The notes under the pieces: model-generated
The model's input: the letters and a program-made list of their open reading frames with translations, nothing else
Told to the model about the DNA's origin: nothing
Databases searched by the model: none
Origin: Stenotrophomonas sp. 704A1
GTDB lineage: Bacteria > Pseudomonadota > Gammaproteobacteria > Xanthomonadales > Xanthomonadaceae
DNA length: 64,000 bases
Direction: 5' to 3'
NCBI RefSeq assembly: GCF_030549525.1
Contig: NZ_CP130831.1
Span: 1,389,501 to 1,453,500, forward strand
Shown: positions 1-8,569 of the stretch, piece by piece
How positions within the stretch are numbered: the stretch's first letter is position 1
Layout: the number at the start of each line of letters is the position of its first letter
Program-made: the position numbers and the translations under genes

Positions 1-1
1 G

Positions 2-1066
2 GCGAAGCAGGAGAAGCCGCGTTACAACGGCGCTGCGCGCGAACTGGGCCTGCCGCGCAAGGACGACCCGAACCGCGTCATCCGCTTCAAGAACCCGCTG
101 GACGGCACGGTGGTGTTCGACGACCTGATCAAGGGCCGCATCGAGATCGCCAACAGCGAGCTGGATGACATGGTCATCTTCCGCCCGGACGGCTACCCCA
201 CCTACAACTTCGCGGTGGTGGTGGATGACTGGGACATGGGCATCACCGAGGTCATCCGCGGCGACGACCACATCAACAACACCCCGCGGCAGATCAACCT
301 GTATGAAGGCATCGGTGCGCCGGTGCCGAAGTTCGGCCACATGCCGATGATCTTGGACGAGCAGGGCGCCAAGCTGTCCAAGCGCACCGGCGCCGCCGAC
401 GTGATGCAGTACAAGGACGCCGGCTACCTGCCCGACGCGCTGCTGAGCTACCTGGCCCGCCTGGGCTGGTCGCACGGCGACCAGGAGCTGTTCAGCCGCC
501 AGGAACTGATCGACCTGTTCGACGTGAAGGACTGCAATTCCAAGGCCTCGCGCCTGGACATGGCCAAGCTGGGCTGGGTCAACCAGCACTTCCTGAAGAC
601 CGAGGAAGTGGCCGCGATCGTGCCGCACCTGGTCTACCAGCTGCAGAAGCTGGGCCTGGACCTGGCCGCCGGCCCCGCCCCGGAGGACGTGGTGATCGCC
701 CTGCGTGAACGCGTGCAGACCCTGAAGGAAATGGCCGAGAAGGCGGTGGTCTGGTACCAGCCGCTGACCGAGTACGACGACGCGGCGGTGGCCAAGCACT
801 TCAAGGCCGGTGCCGAGGTGGCGCTGGGCAAGGCCCGCGAGCTGCTGGCCGCCCTGCCGGAATGGACCGCCGAATCGGTCGGCGTCGCCCTGCACGACGC
901 GGCCGCAGCGCTGGAAATCGGCATGGGCAAGGTCGCCCAGCCGCTGCGCGTGGCCATCACCGGCACCCAGGTCAGCCCTGACATTTCCCATACCGTTTAC
1001 CTGGCCGGCCGCGAGCAGGCCTTGAAACGCATCGATGTGGCCATCACCAAGGTAGCAACGGCCTGA
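2..1066 (+). CDS. gltX: Glutamyl-tRNA synthetase, C-terminal part (5' end outside window)
   Basis: Charges tRNA-Glu with glutamate in the cytoplasm. The frame is open from base 2, so the N-terminal part of the Rossmann catalytic domain with its HIGH motif lies upstream of the window. The visible part begins with the end of the catalytic domain, including the class I signature loop read as KLSKRTGA (the KMSKS equivalent), followed by the all-helical anticodon-binding domain ([14 protein letters not shown] onward). It ends at a TGA, 34 bp before zur on the same strand, with no clear terminator between them, so read-through into zur is possible. Family assignment is secure. Confidence 0.95.
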   Translation, partial: AKQEKPRYNGAARELGLPRKDDPNRVIRFKNPLDGTVVFDDLIKGRIEIANSELDDMVIFRPDGYPTYNFAVVVDDWDMGITEVIRGDDHINNTPRQINLYEGIGAPVPKFGHMPMILDEQGAKLSKRTGAADVMQYKDAGYLPDALLSYLARLGWSHGDQELFSRQELIDLFDVKDCNSKASRLDMAKLGWVNQHFLKTEEVAAIVPHLVYQLQKLGLDLAAGPAPEDVVIALRERVQTLKEMAEKAVVWYQPLTEYDDAAVAKHFKAGAEVALGKARELLAALPEWTAESVGVALHDAAAALEIGMGKVAQPLRVAITGTQVSPDISHTVYLAGREQALKRIDVAITKVATA

Positions 1067-1100
1067 GCCCACCGGCCCAGGCCCGAACCGGAGAACACGC

Positions 1101-1592
1101 ATGCCCGCCAAGACCGCCACTGCCTGCACCGCCCCGCACCACCACGTCCACGATGCATCGGATTTCGTGGCGGTGGTCGAGCGCGTCTCGCGCGAACGCG
1201 GGCTGCGCCTGACCCCGATCCGCGCCAATGTGCTGAAGCTGATCGCCGAGGCCGGCAAGCCGGTCAAGGCCTATGAGCTGCTGGAATGGGTGCGCAACGG
1301 CAAGGGCGTGGGCGCCGATGCCCCGCCCACCGTGTACCGCGCCCTCGACTTCCTCATGGCGAATGGCTTTGTGCACAAGCTGGAGTCGGTGAATGCCTTC
1401 GTGGCCTGCCACCATCCCAGCAGTGCCGCACACTCGGTGCCGTTCCTGATCTGCAACAGCTGCCACAGCGCGGTGGAACTGGAAGACCGCGAGATCGTCA
1501 GCCAGCTGGAAAAGCGCGCCAAGGAGCTGGGCTTCCAGCCGCAGGCGCAGACCCTGGAAGTGCACGGGCTGTGCGCCCGCTGCGCAGGCTGA
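1101..1592 (+). CDS. zur: Zinc uptake regulator, Fur family
   Basis: A 163-residue Fur-family metalloregulator, best read as the zinc sensor Zur, a cytoplasmic repressor of zinc-import genes. It has the winged-helix N-terminal part (LRLTPIRANVLKLIAEAGKP, then PPTVYRALDFL as recognition helix) and a C-terminal dimerisation domain with two CxxC pairs, C118/C121 and C158/C161, that would hold the structural zinc. C103 and nearby histidines could be sensor ligands. The first 20 residues are Cys/His-rich, which is unusual for Fur itself. GGAG precedes the ATG. A ZnuD-type receptor lies 5 kb downstream behind Zur-like boxes, supporting Zur over Fur or PerR. Confidence 0.9.
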   Translation: MPAKTATACTAPHHHVHDASDFVAVVERVSRERGLRLTPIRANVLKLIAEAGKPVKAYELLEWVRNGKGVGADAPPTVYRALDFLMANGFVHKLESVNAFVACHHPSSAAHSVPFLICNSCHSAVELEDREIVSQLEKRAKELGFQPQAQTLEVHGLCARCAG

Positions 1593-1599
1593 CGCAACG

Positions 1600-1622
1600 G
1601 TAGTGCCGGCCGCTGGCCGGCA
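1600..1622 (+). repeat. SMAG (GTAG-headed) palindromic repeat
   Basis: GTAG head (1600-1603) followed by the perfect stem TGCCGGCC-GCT-GGCCGGCA. It sits 7 bp after the zur stop codon, the usual gene-end position of these Stenotrophomonas REP-like elements. Confidence 0.85.
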
Positions 1623-1675
1623 TGAGGACCGGGGTCGGACCCCTTTGCCCCAAGGCAGAGGGCTCTGGCCCCATC

Positions 1676-2341
1676 TCACAGACGCTGCCGCAGCCGCTTC
1701 AATGCCACCTTGCGCGCAGCAACCATCTCTTCCTCCTCCAGCGCCAGCGACTGCAGCCACGCCATCGCTTCAGCCACCGATGCACCGCGCGCGGCATACA
1801 GCGCCAGGCTGCGGGCCTGCGCGGTCGGCGCCTGTTCCCACGCGCGCTGGACCAGGCGCAGCAGCGCCTGCTGCGTCGCCACCGGCACCACAACGCCCTT
1901 GTCCAACGACAGCAGCGAATTCAACGCAGCCAGTGCCCGCGACGGCGCCGACATCGGATCGCCCTGGCTGAAATCCGCCTGCGCGCAGAACCCCAGCAGC
2001 GCCATCACCGACGCCTCGCTGCGCACGTCTTCCAGCACACCAATCGCATAGGTCGCCCGCCGCGGATCATCCAGCAGCGGCTGCAACCCCGCCACGCCGC
2101 CGTGGCCGAATGCCGCACACGCCTGCGCCCACGGCGCCATCGGCGCGAAGTGCGTGCCATCGGCGTTGTACTGGAATTCCTCGCGCCAGCCGTGCAGCGC
2201 ACACAGGCGCTCGATCTCGGCCGCGCCTTCGCTGCCGTGTTCCAGCACGAAGCGGATCAGATCCTCCACGTCCACGTTGCCGCCATGTTCCAGCGGCGCA
2301 GGGCCCTTGGCCGCTTTTCTGGCCAGTGCGTTGAATTTCAT
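1676..2341 (-). CDS. Conserved hypothetical protein, possibly helical-repeat
   Basis: A 221-residue soluble protein with no signal peptide or membrane segment. I do not recognise a named family. It is alanine- and leucine-rich with amphipathic helices (RALAALNSLLSL, ARSLALYAARGAS, AEAMAWLQSLALEEEEMV), which resembles HEAT/ARM-type helical repeats, but this is inference. The start chosen is the ATG opening MKFNALARKAAKGP, with AGGAA about 12 bp upstream; the frame stays open further 5' but that stretch looks non-coding and overlaps a SMAG repeat. It is convergent with zur and lies downstream of the HlyD/MFS operon, from which it is separated by repeats and a hairpin. Confidence 0.7.
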   Translation of the reverse strand: MKFNALARKAAKGPAPLEHGGNVDVEDLIRFVLEHGSEGAAEIERLCALHGWREEFQYNADGTHFAPMAPWAQACAAFGHGGVAGLQPLLDDPRRATYAIGVLEDVRSEASVMALLGFCAQADFSQGDPMSAPSRALAALNSLLSLDKGVVVPVATQQALLRLVQRAWEQAPTAQARSLALYAARGASVAEAMAWLQSLALEEEEMVAARKVALKRLRQRL

Positions 2342-2368
2342 GATGAGTGATCGTTCCTGACCAGAAGC

Positions 2369-2391
2369 AGTCGAGCACGGCTCGACTCTAC
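2369..2391 (-). repeat. SMAG palindromic repeat
   Basis: On the minus strand: GTAG head (2391-2388) then AGTCGAGC-CGT-GCTCGACT, a perfect 8-bp stem. It is upstream of the 1676-2341 gene and downstream of the efflux operon. Confidence 0.85.
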
Positions 2392-2396
2392 AAATA

Positions 2397-2419
2397 AAGC
2401 GGAGCCAGGGCCCCGCTTT
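2397..2419 (-). terminator. Putative terminator of the HlyD/MFS operon
   Basis: A GC-rich dyad built on AAAGCGG and CCGCTTT, with inner GGCC pairing, followed on the minus strand by a T-rich stretch (CTTTATTTG). It is about 150 bp past the HlyD stop codon. The stem is imperfect, so confidence is moderate. Confidence 0.45.
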
Positions 2420-2551
2420 TGATTCTATTCCTTTGATTCGCGTGGCTGACCCACCCGGCCCATCCAGCAATCCAACCGCAACGATCAGCCACGAGGGGCT
2501 CCGCCGTTCGCCGCCTTCGGCGAAGCCGCGCGGTTCGGCTGGCAGTAGAGC

Positions 2552-2574
2552 AGTCGACTGCCAGTCGACTCTAC
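2552..2574 (-). repeat. SMAG repeat overlapping the HlyD stop codon
   Basis: Minus-strand GTAG head (2574-2571) followed by AGTCGACT-GGC-AGTCGACT. The TAG inside the head (2573-2571) is the translation stop of the HlyD-family gene. Confidence 0.85.
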
Positions 2575-3752
2575 CGTTCCGGTGCCGGTGCCGGCGCCGG
2601 CTCCGCCGCCGTATCCACCCGCGCGATCACCGACATGCCCGGCCGCAGCCGCGCGGCCAGTGTCTGGCCCGGATCGATCGAGATCCGGATCGGCAGCCGC
2701 TGTACCACCTTGGTGAAGTTGCCGCTGGCATTGTCCGGCCGCAGTACGCTGAATTCCGAGCCGGTGGCCGGTGCGATCTGCTCGACGTGGCCACGCAGCA
2801 CCTGGCCCTGGAAGGCATCCACCGCAAACGTCGCCGGCTGGCCGATGCGCATCTGCCAGGTCTGGCCTTCCTTGTAGTTGGCGACCACCCACAGTGCGTC
2901 CGGCACCAGGAACAGCAGCTGCGAACCGGCCGCCACGTACTGGCCTACGCGCACGCTGGCCTCGCTGATCTGGCCGTCGCGCGGCGCATGGATCACCGTG
3001 TTGGCCAGGTCGATGCGCGCCAGTTCCAGCTGCGCCTGCGCGCTTTCCACCTGCGCTTCCAGGCTCTTGCGCGCCACCTGGGTGGACACCAGCGTCTCTT
3101 CGGCGATGCGGATCTGCGCCTGTGACTGCTGCACGCTGGCCTGCGCCGACGCCTGCGTGGTGCGGAACTTGTCGCGGTCGTTGATCGATACCAGCCGCTG
3201 TGCAGCCAGCTCCTCGTAGCGCTTCAGTTCGTTGCGCGAGCGTTGCAGCTCGGCCTGGCCCGCCGTCAGGGTGGCCCGTGCCGCGCTGATCTGCGCCCGG
3301 TTCTGCGCCTGCGACTGGTCCGAGTTGGCCAACGCGGCGCGCGCGCTGTCCAGTGTTGCCTGCGCCTGTGCAACGCGCTGGGCGTAGATGCGGTCATCGA
3401 TGCGCAGCAGCGGCTCACCCTTCTTCACCTGCTGGAAGTCCTTCACCAGCACCTCGGTCACATAGCCGTTCACCTGCGGCGCCATCACCGTGATCTGTCC
3501 GCGCACATAGGCGTTGTCGGTCACCATCACGCTGCTGGTGAACGGCCACAGGTGCCAGGCGCGCAGGATCAGGGCGATGCCCAGCAGCGCCACCACCACC
3601 ATCACCACCACGCTGCGCGCGCTGGGCTTGAGGTACTTCGGCGCCGCTGCCGGTGCCGCCGGCGTGGCTGCGGGCGCGGCATCGGTGGGCGGCGGCGGGG
3701 TGACGTTGTCAGCAGCGTCGGTATCGTCGGCACGGGGCGGGACGGGAGGCAT
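2571..3752 (-). CDS. HlyD/EmrA-family membrane fusion protein
   Basis: The 393-residue periplasmic adaptor of a tripartite drug exporter. It has a proline/alanine-rich cytoplasmic N-terminus, one membrane anchor near residues 48-66 (RSVVVMVVVALLGIALILRA), a biotinyl-lipoyl domain split around a long coiled coil (AQAQATLDSARAALANSDQ onward) and a beta-barrel segment (DTVIHAP-type, GQYVAAGSQLLFLVPD). It would link the MFS pump to an outer-membrane TolC-like channel, which is not encoded here. Its start is 10 bp downstream of the pump stop codon, so the two are co-transcribed. The stop codon lies inside a SMAG repeat head. Confidence 0.88.
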   Translation of the reverse strand: MPPVPPRADDTDAADNVTPPPPTDAAPAATPAAPAAAPKYLKPSARSVVVMVVVALLGIALILRAWHLWPFTSSVMVTDNAYVRGQITVMAPQVNGYVTEVLVKDFQQVKKGEPLLRIDDRIYAQRVAQAQATLDSARAALANSDQSQAQNRAQISAARATLTAGQAELQRSRNELKRYEELAAQRLVSINDRDKFRTTQASAQASVQQSQAQIRIAEETLVSTQVARKSLEAQVESAQAQLELARIDLANTVIHAPRDGQISEASVRVGQYVAAGSQLLFLVPDALWVVANYKEGQTWQMRIGQPATFAVDAFQGQVLRGHVEQIAPATGSEFSVLRPDNASGNFTKVVQRLPIRISIDPGQTLAARLRPGMSVIARVDTAAEPAPAPAPER

Positions 3753-3762
3753 GGCGAAGGAC

Positions 3763-5439
3763 TCAGCGCAGTGCCGCGGCCGGCGCCGCAGCGGAGGAGG
3801 GGGTGGGGTGGCGCTTGCGCCATTGCTTGCGCACGGCGGTGCGCAGCGACAGCAGCAGCAACCAGCACAGGAAGCCGATTGCCAGCCAACCGCTCAGTGT
3901 GAACACGTCATTGAAGCCACGCACGTTGGCTTCGCGGCGCGCGGTCTGCGCCAGCTGCGCGCTGCCCTGCGCGCTGCGCAGCACCGGGTCGGTGATCTGT
4001 GCGCCGTACAGCTGCTGCTGGACGCGCAGGCGTTGTGCCACCACCGGGTCGGCCGGGTCGAGCTGGCTGGTCAATGCGCTGGAGTACAACTGCTCGCGAT
4101 GCAGCTGGAAGGTGCCCAGCACCGCCGAGCCGGCCAGGCCACCGAGCGTCTGCGTGATCGACAGCGTCACCAGGAAGGTGATCATGTGGTCCACGCCCTG
4201 CTTCAGCGCGGCGGAAATGCCGAGCATGATCAACGGGCCCATGAACATGCCGGCACCAACCGAGGCCAGGAACTGGCTGATGTAGAAATCGTGCGGCCGG
4301 TCCAGGCTGGTGCGGTGCTGGTCGAAGAAGGCGGCGGTGCCCAGCAGCAGGATGGCGAGCAGCAGTTGTGCGATCAAGCGCTTGGGGCCGAACGTCAATG
4401 CTGCACCAGCGATGCCGGTCACCACCCCGGCCAGGATCACCACGAACAGCGGCCGCATCTGGTCCGGGCCCATGCCCAGCGTGCGCATCAGGTTGACCAC
4501 GCCGTAGGACTGTTCGGTGGTCAGGAAACGGATCAGGAACGCGCCGACGATGAAGTGCAGGACCGGCAGCGTCGACAGCCAGCGGATCTGCAGCAACGGG
4601 TTGCGCCGGTAGTGCTCGAGGATCAGCGCGGTGGTGGTCAGCGCGATCGACGCGATCAGGGCCCAGCCCAGCCACGGCGTGTTGAGCCACCAGCGCGTGT
4701 AGCCCTGCGCCAGCACGATCACCAGCAGGGCGACAGCAGGGGCGAGCAGGGCGAAGGTGAGGAAATCCAGCGGTTCGAAGGCCTTCACCTGGATGCCGGG
4801 TGGCAGCTTCAGCACCACCACCGCAGCGAATGCACACAGTGCCAGCCCGGCTTCGAACGAATACAGCTGGTGCCATTGACCGGTATCGACCAGCCCCGGC
4901 GAGACGATCCAGGCGATCGGCACCGCCAGCTGCGACAGGCCGACGCCGACCACCAGCAGATTGCCAGTGAAACGGCGCGGCAGCGCCTGCAGCATGTACA
5001 GCGTGCCCAGGGTTGAACAGGCCGCGCCAGCGAAGCCGCTGGCGGCTCGGGTCAGCATGGTGGTCTCGAAGCTGCCGACGAACAGGTGCAGCACGGCCAG
5101 CGCTGCGTACAGGCCCAGCCCGATCTCGGCAAACAGGCGGATGCCGTACTGCTGGCGGAACTTGAAGGCCAGCAGGTTGGCCGTGACATTCACCATCGCA
5201 TAGGCCGCCACCAGCCAGCTGCCCTGGGTCGGCGTCAGCGCCAGCTGGCCCTGCAGGAACGGCAGGTTGGCGGTGACCAGGGCATTGCCGAGGCCACCGG
5301 TGATCGCCACCAGCAGCGATACCAGCGCATAGGCCAGCCGCCGATACGGCGGGTGCCAGGGCATCGAGGCCGAACCGGGCATGGTCGGCTTCTCATGGTC
5401 CTCCCAATCCGGAATCGGCTTGAGATACGGCTGCACCAT
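3763..5439 (-). CDS. DHA2-family MFS efflux pump (EmrB-like)
   Basis: A 558-residue inner-membrane drug/proton antiporter of the 14-helix DHA2 group. Helix 1 begins around RRLAYALVSLLVAITGG, and the loop-rich middle and late segments show at least twelve further hydrophobic stretches. The start ATG is set by the TGATG junction with the upstream TetR stop codon (one-base overlap); an in-frame extension further upstream would overlap most of that gene and is rejected. Together with the HlyD adaptor it forms an EmrAB-like pump. S. maltophilia EmrCAB is described with a MarR-type regulator, so this TetR-linked locus is probably a different system. The substrate cannot be read from sequence. Confidence 0.88.
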   Translation of the reverse strand: MVQPYLKPIPDWEDHEKPTMPGSASMPWHPPYRRLAYALVSLLVAITGGLGNALVTANLPFLQGQLALTPTQGSWLVAAYAMVNVTANLLAFKFRQQYGIRLFAEIGLGLYAALAVLHLFVGSFETTMLTRAASGFAGAACSTLGTLYMLQALPRRFTGNLLVVGVGLSQLAVPIAWIVSPGLVDTGQWHQLYSFEAGLALCAFAAVVVLKLPPGIQVKAFEPLDFLTFALLAPAVALLVIVLAQGYTRWWLNTPWLGWALIASIALTTTALILEHYRRNPLLQIRWLSTLPVLHFIVGAFLIRFLTTEQSYGVVNLMRTLGMGPDQMRPLFVVILAGVVTGIAGAALTFGPKRLIAQLLLAILLLGTAAFFDQHRTSLDRPHDFYISQFLASVGAGMFMGPLIMLGISAALKQGVDHMITFLVTLSITQTLGGLAGSAVLGTFQLHREQLYSSALTSQLDPADPVVAQRLRVQQQLYGAQITDPVLRSAQGSAQLAQTARREANVRGFNDVFTLSGWLAIGFLCWLLLLSLRTAVRKQWRKRHPTPSSAAAPAAALR

Positions 5440-6005
5440 CAGCGTGGCCCGGTGGCGGTTCCCTGCAGGCCACCACGCAACAGCTGCAGTGCGCGCCCGG
5501 CCAGTTGCGCACGCTCCTCGCGGGTCTTGCCGCGCAGGGCTGCGCCGAGCATGCCCGAGATCAGCGAGATATCGGTCTTGTCCAGGTCGGGCCGGCACAG
5601 GCCGGCGGCCTTGGCGCGGGCAATCGGTTCTTCCAGCAGGTCGCGCACGGTCTCGCGCGCGGTGCGCATGGCCGGCACGTCCGCGTCCACCGCACGCCAG
5701 TAGTCGGCCAGTGCAGGCGAGTCGATGATGCGCTGGGCCATGCCCTCGAACACCTCGAACAGGGCGTCATCGCGGTCGCCCAGCTGCTCCACCTGGCGGC
5801 GGATCCGGTCGACCGTGCGTTGCAGCAGCGCCTGGATCAGCGCGGTGCGGTCGGGAAAATTGCGGTACAGCGTGGCCCGGCCGACTTCGGCGCGTTCGAC
5901 CACCAGATCCAGGGGAGCAGTGACCCCGTGCTGGCCGAACACATGGTCGGCGGCATCGAGGATGAGGGCACGGCGGGCGGCGGCATCGGCACGTTGGGCG
6001 GTCAT
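5439..6005 (-). CDS. TetR-family repressor of the adjacent efflux operon
   Basis: A 188-residue regulator. The N-terminal TetR helix-turn-helix is clear (RRALILDAADHVFGQHGVT, then VGRATLYRNFPDRTALIQAL), followed by a helical ligand domain with an EVFEGMAQRI-type region. It is the first gene of a three-gene minus-strand operon (tetR-MFS-HlyD), so it probably represses its own transcript until a pump substrate binds. A perfect 6-4-6 dyad lies 12 bp upstream of the start codon and is the likely operator. The first Met (MTAQRAD) is favoured because the sequence before it holds the dyad. Confidence 0.88.
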   Translation of the reverse strand: MTAQRADAAARRALILDAADHVFGQHGVTAPLDLVVERAEVGRATLYRNFPDRTALIQALLQRTVDRIRRQVEQLGDRDDALFEVFEGMAQRIIDSPALADYWRAVDADVPAMRTARETVRDLLEEPIARAKAAGLCRPDLDKTDISLISGMLGAALRGKTREERAQLAGRALQLLRGGLQGTATGPR

Positions 6006-6016
6006 GGAATTATTTT

Positions 6017-6032
6017 CGGACAAAAGTGTCCG
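6017..6032. promoter_or_regulatory. Candidate TetR operator
   Basis: CGGACA-AAAG-TGTCCG, a perfect 6-bp dyad with 4-bp spacer, 12 bp 5' of the TetR-family start codon. A further TGTCCG half-site follows about 25 bp upstream in the promoter region. Placement fits autorepression of the tetR-MFS-HlyD operon; this is inference. Confidence 0.6.
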
Positions 6033-6120
6033 TTGCGCGAGACGTTGAGTGACGGGATTGTCCGCTTGTTGTCCTACGCACATCTTTGTGATGGACGCGT
6101 GATGGGGCGGCGAAATGAAA

Positions 6121-6142
6121 ACGGGGGCCCGAAGGCCCCCGT
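6121..6142 (-). terminator. Rho-independent terminator of the TonB receptor gene
   Basis: ACGGGGGCC-loop-GGCCCCCGT stem, followed on the minus strand by TTTTCATTT. It lies about 90 bp beyond the receptor stop codon. Confidence 0.8.
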
Positions 6143-6234
6143 GGTGTGCATGTGGAAGGAGTGGGAAATGGACCCACACCCTGCGTGGAAGAAGGCGGGG
6201 CCAGCGCCCTTGGCGATGGCCCCGGCCTGGCCGG

Positions 6235-8433
6235 TCAGAAGTAGGCGCGGATGCCGAATGCGACGCCGCGGCCCGGCAGCGGCGAGTAGTCACGCAGCAG
6301 CGAGGTATGCGGACGCACTTCGCGGTTGGTCAGGTTGCTGCCGTCCAGGAACACTTCGTAGCTGTTGCTGTCGTTGCGGTCCCAGCGGTAGGCGAAGTGC
6401 GCGTCGACCAGGGTGTAGCCGTTGCTCGGCGCCTCGTTCTGCGCCACATCCTTCTGCCGGCTGTAGCGGACCGCGCCCACCGAGGCACGCCAGCCGTCCT
6501 TTGCCCAGCGCAGGTCGGCGCCGACGCGGGCCGGTGCGATGCGCGGCAGGTAACCGGTGTTGGCCAGCTCCACCGTGTAGTTGTGGTTGTGGTCGCCATG
6601 CGGCACGGCGACGTCCAGGGTGCGGCTGCCGCTGCCATCCAGCTTGGCCTTCACGTAGTCGCCGAACAGGCGAAGGTCCCAGTCACCGGCGCCGCCTTCG
6701 AACAGGTGCACCAGGGCCTCGGCCTCGGCACCGCGGAACACCGCGTCCTGCTGGGTCCAGGCACGGACCGGCAGACTTTCAGTGACGCCGGTGTCGGCCA
6801 GGTAGATGAAGTCCTTGAACTTCGTCTGGTACACCGCAGCCGAAAAATCCAGGCGTTCGCTGTGGGTGTGGATGCCCAGCTCGACGCGCTGGCCACGCTC
6901 GGTCTTCAGGTCGGCATCGCCGATTTCCAGCGAACGGGTGGCGATGTGCGCACCGGCGGCGTACAGCTCCTCATTGGTCGGCGCACGCTCGGAGCTGTCC
7001 ACGCCGATGCGCAGGTCGACGGCATCGTTGAGCTTCCAGATGCCGGCCGCCGACAGGTTGGTCGCATCGAACGTGCGGCGCTGGTAATCACCGGTCGGGT
7101 CCAGCTTGACCTGGTCATGGCGGCCGCCCAGTTCCAGCTTGAACGGACCGAACTGCTTTTCCTGCAGCACGAACACGCCGATGTTCCTGGTGCCGGTATC
7201 CGGAACGAAGGCTTCTTCGCCCTTCGCACCAAAATCGCTGTTGCCCACCTGCAGGCCGAACGCGCCGTCCCAGCCACCGATCTGCTGCTGCACGGCTTCC
7301 AGGCGGCCTTCGATGCCACGGTTGGTGAAGCGGGTGGACGGCGTACCGGCTTCCAGCTCGACATGCTCGTAGTCGGTGTAGGCCACGCGCGCATTGATGT
7401 TCTTCAGGAACGAGACCGGGTTGTAGATGCCGGCCTTGGTCTCGAAGCGGTTCTGCACCATGTCGATGCGCACGTCGTGCTCGTCACCTTCTTCCTCGTC
7501 GCCATGGTCGTGGTCGTGATCATGATCGTGGTCCTCGCCGTCGGCGTGCACGTGGGCGCCGTTGGGGATGCCGTAGTTGGTGCGGTAGGTGCTGGCCGAT
7601 ACGCCGAAGTAGCCGCCTTCGCCCAGCCAGGTGGCACCAACGCCACCGGCGCGGGTACGGATGGAGCTGTTGTCGAGGCGGCCACGGCGCGGCTCTTCGC
7701 CTTCCTCGCCTGCGTGGTCGTGGTCTTCGTGGTGGTCTTCCAGGCTGTCGATCACCGCGTAGCCGGGGATGCGGTAGTCATCGCCGTTGCGCACCAGGCC
7801 ATCGACATGCAGCACGACGTTGCCGCTGACGCCGTCGAGGCGGAACATGCCGCTGCGCTCGTCGTTGACCGAGTTGCCACGCAGTTCGGCGCGGCCGCTG
7901 AGCGGACGATCCGGCAGTTCGCGCGCGATGCGGCCATCGACCACGTTCACCGCGCCGCCGATCGCGCCGCTGCCGAACAGCAGCGTGGCCGGGCCTTTCA
8001 GCACTTCGATCTGGTCAGCCAGGAACGGCTCGATGCTGGTGGCATGGTCGGCGCTGACCGTGGAGGCGTCCATGTTGCCCATGCCGTTGGACAGCACGGC
8101 CACGCGCGGGCCTTCCTGGCCGCGGATGATCGGGCGGCCGACGCCAGGGCCGAAGAAGGTGCTCTGCACGCCGGGCAGCTTGGCCACGGTGTCACCCAGG
8201 GTGCCGGCCTTCTGTTCGTCCAGGCGTTCACCGGCCAGCACCTCGATCGGGCGCGCCAGCGATTCGGCATCGCCCTGCAGCGGCGACGCGGTGACCTGCA
8301 CCGACGACAGTTCGGTCAGGTGGCGGTCACGATGCGCGTCGTCCGCAGCGGCGGCGAACGCGGCCGACGGCAGCAGGGCGGCGAGCGCCAGGGCCAGGGT
8401 ATGCGGCTTGAAGCGTGGGTGGTGGCGGGGCAT
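6235..8433 (-). CDS. znuD: TonB-dependent zinc receptor, ZnuD-like
   Basis: A 732-residue outer-membrane receptor: signal peptide (residues 1-27, ending SAAFA), plug domain (LPGVQSTFFGPGVGRPIIRGQ, VLKGPATLLFGSGAIGGAVNVVDGRI) and a 22-strand barrel ending in an aromatic residue (GIRAYF). Two predicted extracellular loops are packed with His/Asp/Glu (EDHHEDHDHAGEE and HADGEDHDHDHDHDHGDEEE), the hallmark of ZnuD zinc receptors of Neisseria and relatives. It would take up zinc across the outer membrane using TonB-ExbBD energy. A Zur-like dyad covers the promoter and zur is nearby. Uptake of another divalent metal is a less likely alternative. Confidence 0.88.
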   Translation of the reverse strand: MPRHHPRFKPHTLALALAALLPSAAFAAAADDAHRDRHLTELSSVQVTASPLQGDAESLARPIEVLAGERLDEQKAGTLGDTVAKLPGVQSTFFGPGVGRPIIRGQEGPRVAVLSNGMGNMDASTVSADHATSIEPFLADQIEVLKGPATLLFGSGAIGGAVNVVDGRIARELPDRPLSGRAELRGNSVNDERSGMFRLDGVSGNVVLHVDGLVRNGDDYRIPGYAVIDSLEDHHEDHDHAGEEGEEPRRGRLDNSSIRTRAGGVGATWLGEGGYFGVSASTYRTNYGIPNGAHVHADGEDHDHDHDHDHGDEEEGDEHDVRIDMVQNRFETKAGIYNPVSFLKNINARVAYTDYEHVELEAGTPSTRFTNRGIEGRLEAVQQQIGGWDGAFGLQVGNSDFGAKGEEAFVPDTGTRNIGVFVLQEKQFGPFKLELGGRHDQVKLDPTGDYQRRTFDATNLSAAGIWKLNDAVDLRIGVDSSERAPTNEELYAAGAHIATRSLEIGDADLKTERGQRVELGIHTHSERLDFSAAVYQTKFKDFIYLADTGVTESLPVRAWTQQDAVFRGAEAEALVHLFEGGAGDWDLRLFGDYVKAKLDGSGSRTLDVAVPHGDHNHNYTVELANTGYLPRIAPARVGADLRWAKDGWRASVGAVRYSRQKDVAQNEAPSNGYTLVDAHFAYRWDRNDSNSYEVFLDGSNLTNREVRPHTSLLRDYSPLPGRGVAFGIRAYF

Positions 8434-8444
8434 GGGCGGGTCCT

Positions 8445-8461
8445 TTGTTACAATGTATCAA
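8445..8461. promoter_or_regulatory. Candidate Zur box at the znuD promoter
   Basis: TTGTTACA-A-TGTATCAA, an inverted repeat matching at 7 of 8 positions per arm, 11 bp upstream of the znuD start codon. It resembles the GTTAT..ATAAC-type dyads of proteobacterial Zur sites. AT-rich against a GC-rich background. Confidence 0.55.
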
Positions 8462-8527
8462 TCGTATGGCGCACGCATCCCATCGGCGGGACGGGGGAGG
8501 GGGAAACCGTGCGGTTCGGGAACGGAT

Positions 8528-8545
8528 GTTATATTATTCCATAAC
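8528..8545. promoter_or_regulatory. Second candidate Zur box in the znuD/MerC-like intergenic region
   Basis: GTTAT-ATTATTCC-ATAAC, a 5-bp dyad in a strongly AT-rich patch, 24 bp upstream of the MerC-like start codon. A divergent promoter pair with two such dyads suggests joint zinc control. Confidence 0.45.
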
Positions 8546-8569
8546 GATTCGCCGACCCTGCTGGAAGTC

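Noticed and set aside
6115..8544. Long plus-strand frame opposite the TonB receptor
   Set aside because: Antisense of znuD; translation has repeated Val/Asp/His runs with no recognisable fold.
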